NCBI GenBank assembly: GCA_023105745.1
Contig: JALGQZ010000011.1
Span: 44,980,698 to 45,044,697 of the forward strand
Length of the DNA stretch: 64,000 nt
Source: Austropuccinia psidii
Taxonomy: Eukaryota > Basidiomycota > Pucciniomycetes > Pucciniales > Sphaerophragmiaceae
Direction: 5' to 3'
Translations under genes and position numbers: made by a program
The notes under the pieces: model-generated
What the model was told of the DNA's origin: nothing
Database searches by the model: none
Seen by the model: only the letters and a program-made list of their open reading frames with translations
Part shown: positions 13,564 to 21,347 of the stretch, piece after piece
How the letters are laid out: every line of letters begins with the position of its first letter
Numbering within the stretch: the stretch's first letter is position 1

Positions 13564-14985
13564 TGTCAGCCTGTGACTCAAAACCAGAGCACAAGCATGA
13601 CAGCCAAAATATCATAAACCAATGGTATAGCCAAGATACCACCAAAACATGGAGCTGAGCCAAATCAGCTCAAAACGTATCAAAAGGAAGAGGAAACTCA
13701 CCTCTTCCTGAAAATATAAGTCCCATCACCATAGGACTAGAAATAACAAAGTTATTGCTGAGCATAAACCTTAATTTTCACCTCTCATCTAAAATCTAGA
13801 AGGAGAGGCTTAACCCCATCAAATGGGTACTCATAATGAAGCTCTAAGCCAGGGCTATCCAGTGGTACCAGCCAAACTGAGCTAGCACCAATATTACTGG
13901 AGTTATGGTCAATTTCAGACCAAATAAGGGTGAACAAAACATTCACCTCTCATCTAACTTCTACAGTTTTAGTGTGGGATACCTGAATGGGGTCTTTTTG
14001 GAAGGAGAACAATAAGGGCTATCTGATGGTGTGCTCCACTTCCTCATATCTCAACTACCGCAGAGGTTATGGGGCAAACAAGCTCAATACAGCTTTTTGC
14101 CTAAAACACGCAAATGTACAAAACTCTTGTACATGGGATAACTTTGCCATATTTAATGATACCCATATCAAATGAGGTACCATTGTGTAGAGCACATACA
14201 GGGATATACACTGAACCAATTTTGAGGTTGATATCTCAAGAATTGACAAAGCTATAGCTATTTTAAGGTTAAAATCCCACCTGCTGTCATATACAGCTTT
14301 ACCATGGGATAATATCCCATAATCATGAATATGAGGTGTCAAATAGACAAAGAAGCATGTTTTTACTTCAATACCTCATATTTCAGTCAATACTAGGGTC
14401 CCATACAGTTTCTGTACAGCATTCTACGCGTCATACACGTCAGAATCAGGCTGTGAGGTCCCCAGATGAAAGTTTTCACCCTGTATTGGTGAAAACCGCC
14501 CAGATGTGGTTTCATAACCACATCTGAGCCCAATACAGGGTATACAGGCTGTTTGAAAACCACAAGCCAGTACTAGAAAGTGAAAAAATCTTCACTTCCT
14601 CTACGTGGAAAGGTCTAGCACCCTTTCCACCCCATTTCAGGATAAAAAGGAGGCTTTTCACAGCCAGAATTGTCTCCTCATCCTGCTCTTGAATAACCTA
14701 CGTAGTAAACTGTCAAAAACAGTTTCACTCTTGGTTAATAATCAGGTATACCCATAAATTAAAAGTATTGTAGTCTTTATTATTGTAACCCAGCAGGTAA
14801 AGCTGCACCCAGGGCTTTCAACAGCGCTCACCACCACTATATCTCTATAGTAAAGCCCTTAAAATCCTAATTTAATCATTCATTACCAATCTTGCCACCT
14901 TTTGAAAACTATTTTTACCGTGTCACAGTCATAGTTAAAGCTTGTAAATACTTATATACACCTTTATCATAGACTCACCCTGACA
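13564..14985 (+). repeat. 5' LTR of outer family A element
   Basis: Ends TGTCA/TGACA form a perfect inverted terminus. A TATA-like GGATAAAAAGG lies at 14640. A nested hairpin occupies 14479-14540: outer arms CCCTGTATTGG/CCAATACAGGG and inner arms CAGATGTGGTT/AACCACATCTG around a 4-nt loop. The U3 part has degenerate repeats about 165 bp apart, with TTCACCTCTCATCTAA near 13779 and 13945 and AGGGCTATC near 13850 and 14016. Length 1422 bp. Confidence 0.93.
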
Positions 14986-15032
14986 TTTTTGGGGGCCTGG
15001 CCGTGTTTTTTACTTATTTTTGGACCTTACAA
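14986..15032 (+). promoter_or_regulatory. Leader with putative primer-binding region
   Basis: TTTTTGGGGGCCTGGCCGTG follows the LTR directly, where a primer-binding site is expected. The inner copy (17924) has the same core, and the family B element has GGCCTGACCCTG at the same place (48140). I could not match it confidently to a tRNA 3' end; self-priming is possible. The segment ends at an ideal splice donor GTAAGT at 15033. Confidence 0.4.
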
Positions 15033-15566
15033 GTAAGTGTTTTCTCTTTTTTATCATTTATTGACACCTGTTTTATCTTTTTTAGGCGTAATTTCCTTTT
15101 TAAATATATATTTATTTTGAATTTTAATTATACTCATATTTTAAAGAGTATTTGTCATGTTGCTAATAACCACAAGACCAGTATTTTTGGCGTGTTTTGT
15201 ATATAAAAACACCTTAAGCCACTAATACAGTCCTGATTCTTAATTGAATTGAGACAGCTCATACTGATAGACCAGCAGTTGAGGTGTGTTTGGGCACATT
15301 GTTAACTCAATGACCCTGTAATACCCCATCTTTGACAGATTATACTTGCTAAATACAAGTACTCTGTGAGATATTGGTATACAAACAGTATACCACATAT
15401 CAGTAAGCTGTGTTTTTGACGTGGAATTGTTCATTCAATTACATTGTCACTATACAAGGGCATATTGTGATAATATACAAGCCCAGAGGCCATTCTTAGA
15501 CATGCAAAACCAGCCTTTTAAGAAGTCTTAACTGACATAAGCCCTCGTTTTTCCTGTTTGATTCAG
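15033..15566 (+). other. Candidate leader intron (outer element)
   Basis: Donor GTAAGT at 15033 and acceptor GATTCAG ending at 15566, after a pyrimidine-rich tract and candidate branch sequences near 15530-15537. The base before the donor is A and the bases after the acceptor are TG GAA GAA, so splicing would assemble an ATG in frame with the leader ORF. The inner copy shows the same arrangement. The length of 534 bp is long for a fungal intron, so additional exons inside are possible. Confidence 0.5.
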
Positions 15567-15913
15567 TGGAAGAAAATTTCATACCACTTGAGACCCAGTC
15601 ACAGGCCAACATACCAGTGACACCCTCAGAACCAGAGGGCAGCAAGGGCAAGGGAAAAAGACTTAGTGAAGGCCTCATTACAGCAAAAAAGTGGACACCA
15701 ATAGCCATTCAGAGGAGTAGAAAACCACGAAACTCTGCTTCAATACAAGGTAAACCAACCTTAACCACTTGTACAGGGAAGATTACAATTATTAACCCAG
15801 TTGTAACCTCCAAAGGCAAACTGCCCAAATCAGCAGATAGCAAATTTGTACAAGGCACAGTCAAAGGTAAATACCCTAAGAACATAAAGTTTTTGACTGC
15901 TTGCAAACACTGA
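15567..15913 (+). pseudogene. Gag leader ORF, outer copy (spliced frame broken by insertion)
   Basis: A frame of about 115 codons with no ATG, reading EENFIPLETQSQ at its start and ending TACKH before TGA at 15911-15913. It is rich in K, S, T and P. A 68-bp candidate intron runs from 15867 (GTAAAT) to 15934 (CTCAG) and would join this frame to a downstream frame that begins ETLAS in the inner copy. Here that downstream exon is cut after 16 bases by the nested element and resumes at 26141. The TGA lies within CTGAT, the candidate branch site, and the Gag-Pol ATG follows at 15915. Confidence 0.65.
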
Positions 15914-15934
15914 TATGTCCCCTGCATACCTCAG
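15867..15934 (+). other. Candidate frame-switch intron (outer element)
   Basis: GTAAAT...CTCAG, 68 bp, with branch-like CTGAT at 15910-15914 directly before ATG 15915-15917. Same position and length as the intron at 18798-18865 in the inner copy. Confidence 0.6.
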
Positions 15935-15945
15935 AGACCTTGGCT

Positions 15946-15950
15946 TCCAA
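15946..15950. other. Target-site duplication TCCAA, left copy
   Basis: TCCAA before the nested element at 15951 recurs at 26136-26140. Collapsing the pair rebuilds the gag sequence CTTCCAAAGGAACC, found intact in the inner copy near 18874. Confidence 0.92.
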
Positions 15951-17923
15951 TGTCAGCCTGTGACTCAAAACCAGAGCACAAGCATGACAGCCAAAATACC
16001 ATAAACCAATGGTATAGCCAAGATACCACCAAAACATGGAGCTGAGCCAAATTAGCTCAAAAGGTATCAAACGAAAGAGGAAACTCACCTCTTTCTGAAA
16101 ATATAAGTACCAACACCATAGGACAAGAAATAACAAAGTTATTCCTGCTCAAAGTTATTGCTGAGCATAAACCTTAATTTTCACCTCTCATCTAAAATCT
16201 AGAAGGAGAGGCTTAACCCCATCAAATGGGTATTCAAAATGAAGCTCTAAGACAGGGCTATCTAATGGTGCTAGCCAAACTGAGCTAGAACCAGTATTAC
16301 TTGAGTTATGGTCAAATTCAGACTAAATAAGGGTGAACAAAACATTCACCTCTCATCTAACTTTTACAGTTTTAGTGTGAGATACTTAAAGTGGGGTCTC
16401 TTTGGAAAGAGCACAATCAGGGCTATCTGATGGTGCCATCCATTTCCTCATAGCTCAACTACAACAGAAGTTATTGGCCAAACAAGCATAATACAGCTTT
16501 TGCCCAGACCACGCCAATGTACAAAAATACTTGTACATCGGATAACTTTGTCATATTTAATGATAACCATGTCAAATGAGGTACCATTGTGTAGAGCACA
16601 TACAGGGATATACACTGAACCAATTTTGAGGTTGATATCTCAAGAATTGACAAAGCTATAGCTATTTTAAGGTTAAAATCCCACCTGCTGTCATATACAG
16701 CTTTACCATGGGATAATATCCCATAATCATGAATATGAGGTGTCAAATAGACAAAGAAGCATGTTTTTACTTCAATTCAAAATGAAGCTCTAAGACAGGG
16801 CTATCTAATGGTGCTAGCCAAACTGAGCTAGAACCAGTATTACTTGAGTTATGGTCAAATTCAGACTAAATAAGGGTGAACAAAACATTCACCTCTCATC
16901 TAACTTTTACAGTTTTAGTGTGAGATACTTAAAGTGGGGTCTCTTTGGAAAGAGCACAATCAGGGCTATCTGATGGTGCCATCCATTTCCTCATAGCTCA
17001 ACTACAACAGAAGTTATTGGCCAAACAAGCTCAATACAGCTTTTTGCCTAAAACACGCAAATGTACAAAACTCTTGTACATGGGATAACTTTGCCATATT
17101 TAATGATACCCATATCAAATGAGGTACCATTGTGTAGAGCACATACAGGGATATACACTGAACCAATTTTGAGGTTGATATCTCAAGAATTGACAAAGCT
17201 ATAGCTATTTTAAGGTTAAAATCCCACCTGCTGTCATATACAGCTTTACCATGGGATAATATCCCATAATCATGAATATGAGGTGTCAAATAGACAAAGA
17301 AGCATGTTTTTACTTCAATACCTCATATTTCAGTCAATACTAGGGTCCCATACAGTTTCTGTACAGCATTCTACGCGTCATACACGTCAGAATCAGGCTG
17401 TGAGGTCCCCAGATGAAAATTTTCACCCTGTATTGGTGAAAACCGCCCAGATGTGGTTTCAAAACCACATCTGAGCCCAATAAAGGGTATACAGGTTGTT
17501 TAAAAACCAAAAGCCTGTCATAGAGAGTGAAAAATCTTCACTTCCTCTACGTGGAAAGGTCTAACAGCCTTTCCACCTCAATTTCAGGATAAAAGGAGGG
17601 CTTTTCACAGTCAAAAGCCTTTCCTCATCCTGCTCTTGAATAACCTACGTAGTAAACTGTCAAAAACAGTTTTACTCTTGGTTAATAATCAGGTATAATT
17701 ATAAGTTTTAATTATTGTAGTCTTTTATCATTGTAACCCAACAGATAAAGCTGCACCCAGGGCTTTCAACAGCGCTCACCACCACTATAACCACTATAGT
17801 AAAGCCCTTTAAATTTATTTTTAATCATCTCAAAACCTTCTTAAAGCATTTTTACCATTTCAAAAACATAGTTTGAGCTGTAAATAGCCTACATTACCAC
17901 TCTTTCATAGTTTCATCCTGACA
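15951..17923 (+). repeat. 5' LTR of inner family A element, with internal duplication
   Basis: Begins TGTCAGCC and ends CCTGACA. It is 1973 bp; subtracting the 543-bp duplication gives 1430 bp, the length of the outer 3' LTR. The hairpin region is present once, near 17420-17485, with one mismatch in an outer arm (CAATAAAGGG). Confidence 0.92.
16233..17318 (+). repeat. 543-bp tandem duplication inside the inner 5' LTR
   Basis: TTCAAAATGAAGCTCTAAG starts at 16233 and again at 16776, directly after TTTTTACTTCAA. The two units differ between about 16495 and 16575. There unit 1 follows the inner-family sequence (CATAATACAGC, CAGACCACGCC), while unit 2 follows the outer 5' LTR (CTCAATACAGC, CTAAAACACGC). 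Both units match the outer 5' LTR in their last ~195 bp. Confidence 0.88.
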
Positions 17924-17970
17924 TTTTGGGGGCCTGGCCGTGTTTTTTAACCTTTTTTGGACCTTATAAA
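17924..17970 (+). promoter_or_regulatory. Leader with putative primer-binding region (inner)
   Basis: TTTTGGGGGCCTGGCCGTG follows the LTR, as in the outer copy. The segment ends in TATAAA just before donor GTAAGT at 17971. The identity of the primer is not resolved. Confidence 0.4.
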
Positions 17971-18497
17971 GTAAGTCTTTTCTCTTTTATGACTTATTGA
18001 TAAGTGTTTTATCTTTTTTAGACGTAATTTCTCTATTTAAATATATATTTTATATATATACTCATATTATAAGAGTATTATTCACGTGGTTAATACCCAC
18101 TGAAAATAACTATTTTTGGCGTGTTTTGTATATAAAAACACATAAGCCATCAATAAGTCCTCTATTCTTGACTGAATAAGGACACCTCTGACTGAAAACC
18201 CATCAGTTGAGGCGTGGATTAAGTGTATTGTTAACTCAATAACACTTATACAAAGCCACTTGTACAGAATACACTTGAAAACCACAAGTGTATCTGTGGG
18301 ATACTGGCACACAAACAGTGTGACAGGGTACCAAAAGCTGTAATTCTGACGTGGAATTGTTGATTCAATTACACTGTCATTATACAGGGCACATTGTAGT
18401 AATATACAAGCCCAGAGGCCAACCTTAGACGTGCAAAACCAGCATTTTTAAGAAGTCTTAACTGACATAAGCCCTCCCTTTTCTGCCTTGACTTCAG
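17971..18497 (+). other. Candidate leader intron (inner element)
   Basis: Donor GTAAGT at 17971, acceptor GACTTCAG ending at 18497, length 527 bp. The upstream exon ends in A and the downstream exon starts TG GAA GAA AAT, so the joined message reads ATG GAA GAA. No ATG exists elsewhere in the 114-codon leader frame. The matching arrangement in the outer copy supports it. Confidence 0.5.
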
Positions 18498-19566
18498 TGG
18501 AAGAAAATTATATCCCACTGGAGACCCAGTCACAGGCCAACACACCAGTGACACCCTCAGAGCCAGAGGGCAGCAAGGGCAAAGGAAAGAGGCACAGTGA
18601 AGGTCTCATCAAAGCCAAGAAGTGGACACCAATAGCCACTCAGAGAAGTAGAAAACCACAAAACTCTTCATCCATACAAGGTAAACCAACCTTAACCACT
18701 TGTACAGGAAAGATTACAATTATTAACCCAGTTGTAACTTCCAAAGGCAAACTGCCCAAGTCAGCAAACAATAAATTTGTACAAGGCACAGTCAAAGGTA
18801 AATACCCTAAGAAAATAAAGTTTTTGACTGCTTGCAAACACTGATATGTCCCATGTATACCTCAGAGACCTTGGCTTCCAAAGGAACCAGCCAGAGGATA
18901 GAGGAGGATTGTCCAGAACCAGAAGACCTGAAAGAGGACACCCTGGACACAGTGGTGGATGGCAAAACAATGAGGGAGATAATATCAACCTTGCCATTCA
19001 CACTCCAATTCAACAGAAGCCTCAAACCAGAGGACTGGAAGGATATGGATCAAGTTCTTCAGATCCACCAACTCCTCAAAGACTTATTTCAATGGAGCAT
19101 GGACAACAAGAGGTTCAACCTAGCAGCTCACTGGGCAGAACTTGGATCAAGTTGCCAGAAGATCTATCTCAAAGAGATAGACTTCAAAGACCTTATGGTA
19201 ATCACCAAAGGTCGGAATCCTACCAGGCAGCACAGACTCCTGGAGGCAAGGGCACAGAGGATAAGGGAGAACCAAGCCACTATCCAAGCAATAGAAAAAC
19301 AATTAACCCAGACAGGGCCTACTCAGATTCCTTTGGGTTCACAAGGAGCAGGCCAAATAAGCTCTCCAGTGTCTTCACATCATTCAGAAACCAGCAGATC
19401 AGTGGCCAAGAGTCACCATTCTTCACAATTCCAGGAAGTTTCCAGGAGAAGACAAGGAAACAAGGGAAAGAACAAAGCCTCCTTCAACCAGAGGAGGAAA
19501 GAGTCAGACCCCATGATCCAGAAGCTGTTAGATTTGGTAAAAGAAGTACACAAGAACCAGAAGTAG
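18498..19566 (+). CDS. Spliced Gag-leader/overprinted protein of family A (hypothetical)
   Basis: Proposed join: A at 17970, 18498-18797, then 18866-19566, giving 333 codons before TAG. The first 100 residues are a K/S/T/P-rich leader (EENYIPLETQ at the start, FVQGTVK at the end). The second part reads ETLASKGTSQ and then a more globular stretch rich in W, F and L (for example LKDLFQWSMDNKRFN). It ends in a basic, low-complexity tail (RRRQGNKGKNK) and LVKEVHKNQK. The second part overlaps the Gag-Pol frame, offset +1. The outer copy retains the second frame as an open stretch, 26141-26825, although the local ATG at 18853 is not conserved there (CTG), which favours entry by splicing. A protein of the same design is seen in family B at 48946-49494. 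Function unknown; no named domain recognised. It may be an assembly or RNA-binding accessory protein, which is inference from its basic tail. Confidence 0.55.
18798..18865 (+). other. Candidate frame-switch intron (inner element)
   Basis: GTAAATAC...ACCTCAG, 68 bp. The branch-like pentamer CTGAT (18841-18845) contains the leader stop TGA (18842-18844) and abuts the Gag ATG (18846-18848), 20 nt before the acceptor. Splicing in phase 1 gives AAA|G+AG|ACC and moves the reading frame from the leader to the overprinted frame. Retention leaves TGATATG, a stop and restart 1 nt apart. Confidence 0.65.
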
Positions 19567-21347
19567 TTGTAAACCACTCTAGAATCAGTAGTCCTAGTAA
19601 TAGAAACATTACCCCCACTCAGACTGAAAATAACATTGTCACATCTGAGAGTAACTTCAACAGTGATACACTGTGGTTACAAATGTCCCAATATGCTGAA
19701 CAATCTGCAAAGCAGTTTGCAGAAATTAAAGAGAGCCAAGAGAGGATGAGACAAACTCAAGCCTCCTTGGAACAAATAGTTAAAAATCTTCAAGAGGGAT
19801 ATGCTCAACTGAGCAAAACCTCTGAAGAAACCAACAAAAGACTGAATATAGTCTTTGAAGAACAACACCACAGCACAAGGGACAGGGAGTGTCTGGATCA
19901 AGACATTAACAAATTGTTTAATGCCTATAATAGCTTGAAGCCCCAACCACAAGGCCAACCTATGGAGAATCCATATCAACCAGATGACATCAAACCAGAT
20001 GCCATGTTGTTGAATAAGGCAAGATCTCAATCACAATACCAGGAGGGAGATGGCATGTCTTATTCAGAGAAGGAAGCCTTCAAACAGCTTCCTGAGGCCT
20101 CAAACTGGCCCAAATTCTCTGGATCAGGAGAATATGATCACATGGAAATCATAGATTATATTGATGGACTCTTCATTGATGTACCAAGCATACCAGACTA
20201 CTGGATTACTGCTAGATTAAATACTGCATTTAAAGGTCATGCAAGTATATGGTACACAGAAATGAAAGAAATCCATGGCAGAAGGAACTGGCCATGGTGG
20301 AAGAGTCAAATCATCCAAAAGTACAGTAATGGAGCTTGGATATGGCAAAAGACCATGTCATTTGAGAATGACAAATACTCTGTGGACAAAGATCCATATG
20401 AGTGGTGTCTTAGACAGTCTAAAAGACTTAAAGCCATTGATCCTCAAATGAACATCCAAATGAGGAATCACAAACTTCTGACACAACTGCCAGGAGAACT
20501 AGAGAATGCAGTAAAATGCAGATGCAACCAAAATTGCACTCTAGATGACATAGCCAACACCTTACAAGATATAAGGAAGAGGACAAATATAGGGAAATTC
20601 ACCCCATATAAGAGCAGTGGTTTCAAAGAGAAACAACCTTTCAGGGTAGAGTTCAAAGACAAACCCAGAGAGAGAGTGGCAGAGGTGGCAAAGAAAAGGA
20701 ATTCTTGTCACAATTGTGGTTCAACAGACCACTATGCCAACAACTGTCCAAAAGCAAAGAAAAACATCTATGCTATAGAAAAAGTCCCTGAAGAAGAACC
20801 TCCAACAGAGGATTCTGATTCAGACTCAATGGGTGATGCCATCAGAGAACCATCTGAGGATGAGCAAGACCCAAGAGAGGAATTTCTAGTGGAATACCAA
20901 GAGCAAACCCCACTGGAAATCCAGGACATACAGTTGGAAGCAGGCATGCCACAGGACACTGCTAACAAGAACCTGTGCAAACACACACAAGATGCACAAA
21001 CATTCCTGGTTACACCAACCAAAGGAATGGCATATATACATGGAACAGCCACAAAAATGACTGTATGTATTGACAATGCTCAGCACCCACTGATCATTGA
21101 CAGTGGAGCACATTGCTCCATAGTGGCCAGAAATTATCTGGATAACCGCTTCCCAAACTGGGAAAAGCAACTCTTGCCCACTAAGGCAAGGAACTTCAAA
21201 AGTGCATCAGGGAAGATGACTTCCATTGGGACAATTATCAAAGAGATAATTATACCCCACAGGAAGGGCAATATCAGACTCAACCCAGAGTTTGTAGTGC
21301 TTGAAGATGCCCACATCCAAGGGTTTTTACTGGGAACAGATTACTAG
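18846..21347 (+). CDS. Gag-protease polyprotein, Ty3/gypsy family A (inner)
   Basis: 833 codons from ATG 18846, one base after the leader stop. Residues 1-250 are disordered and R/P/S/G/Q-rich and overlap the other frame. Residues 275-360 look like a coiled coil (repeated EQ, NLQ, KRLN). Residues about 430-590 are the retrotransposon Gag domain (HASIWYTEMKEIHG, WWKSQIIQKYS, LLTQLPGELE). A CCHC zinc knuckle, CHNCGSTDHYANNC, spans residues 621-634 and would bind packaged RNA. The retropepsin-like protease follows, with catalytic motif DSGA at residue 752. The ORF ends at TAG 21345-21347, after GTDY. The outer copy reads CGG at this codon and continues into pol, so the TAG is a mutation (CAG to TAG is the simplest path), not a regulated terminator. 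The start by reinitiation or intron retention is inferred. Gag would assemble cytoplasmic particles. Confidence 0.85.
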   Translation: MSHVYLRDLGFQRNQPEDRGGLSRTRRPERGHPGHSGGWQNNEGDNINLAIHTPIQQKPQTRGLEGYGSSSSDPPTPQRLISMEHGQQEVQPSSSLGRTWIKLPEDLSQRDRLQRPYGNHQRSESYQAAQTPGGKGTEDKGEPSHYPSNRKTINPDRAYSDSFGFTRSRPNKLSSVFTSFRNQQISGQESPFFTIPGSFQEKTRKQGKEQSLLQPEEERVRPHDPEAVRFGKRSTQEPEVVVNHSRISSPSNRNITPTQTENNIVTSESNFNSDTLWLQMSQYAEQSAKQFAEIKESQERMRQTQASLEQIVKNLQEGYAQLSKTSEETNKRLNIVFEEQHHSTRDRECLDQDINKLFNAYNSLKPQPQGQPMENPYQPDDIKPDAMLLNKARSQSQYQEGDGMSYSEKEAFKQLPEASNWPKFSGSGEYDHMEIIDYIDGLFIDVPSIPDYWITARLNTAFKGHASIWYTEMKEIHGRRNWPWWKSQIIQKYSNGAWIWQKTMSFENDKYSVDKDPYEWCLRQSKRLKAIDPQMNIQMRNHKLLTQLPGELENAVKCRCNQNCTLDDIANTLQDIRKRTNIGKFTPYKSSGFKEKQPFRVEFKDKPRERVAEVAKKRNSCHNCGSTDHYANNCPKAKKNIYAIEKVPEEEPPTEDSDSDSMGDAIREPSEDEQDPREEFLVEYQEQTPLEIQDIQLEAGMPQDTANKNLCKHTQDAQTFLVTPTKGMAYIHGTATKMTVCIDNAQHPLIIDSGAHCSIVARNYLDNRFPNWEKQLLPTKARNFKSASGKMTSIGTIIKEIIIPHRKGNIRLNPEFVVLEDAHIQGFLLGTDY

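Noticed and set aside
14067..14342. 91-codon minus-strand ORF in family A LTRs, identical in three places
   Set aside because: Identity is explained by the duplicated and converted LTR tracts. No start context or protein feature.
14336..14527. 63-codon ORF present in all four family A LTRs (also 17283, 25512, 32768)
   Set aside because: It starts only at GTG, lies across the hairpin region, and its conservation follows from LTR identity. No coding signal beyond that.
18853..19566. Translation of the overprinted frame from its own ATG at 18853
   Set aside because: That ATG is CTG in the outer copy, whereas splice signals are present in both, so entry by splicing is preferred.
21345..21347. 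Programmed readthrough at the Gag-protease/RT boundary
   Set aside because: The outer copy has a sense codon at the same place and the downstream frame is the same. A simple nonsense mutation explains it.
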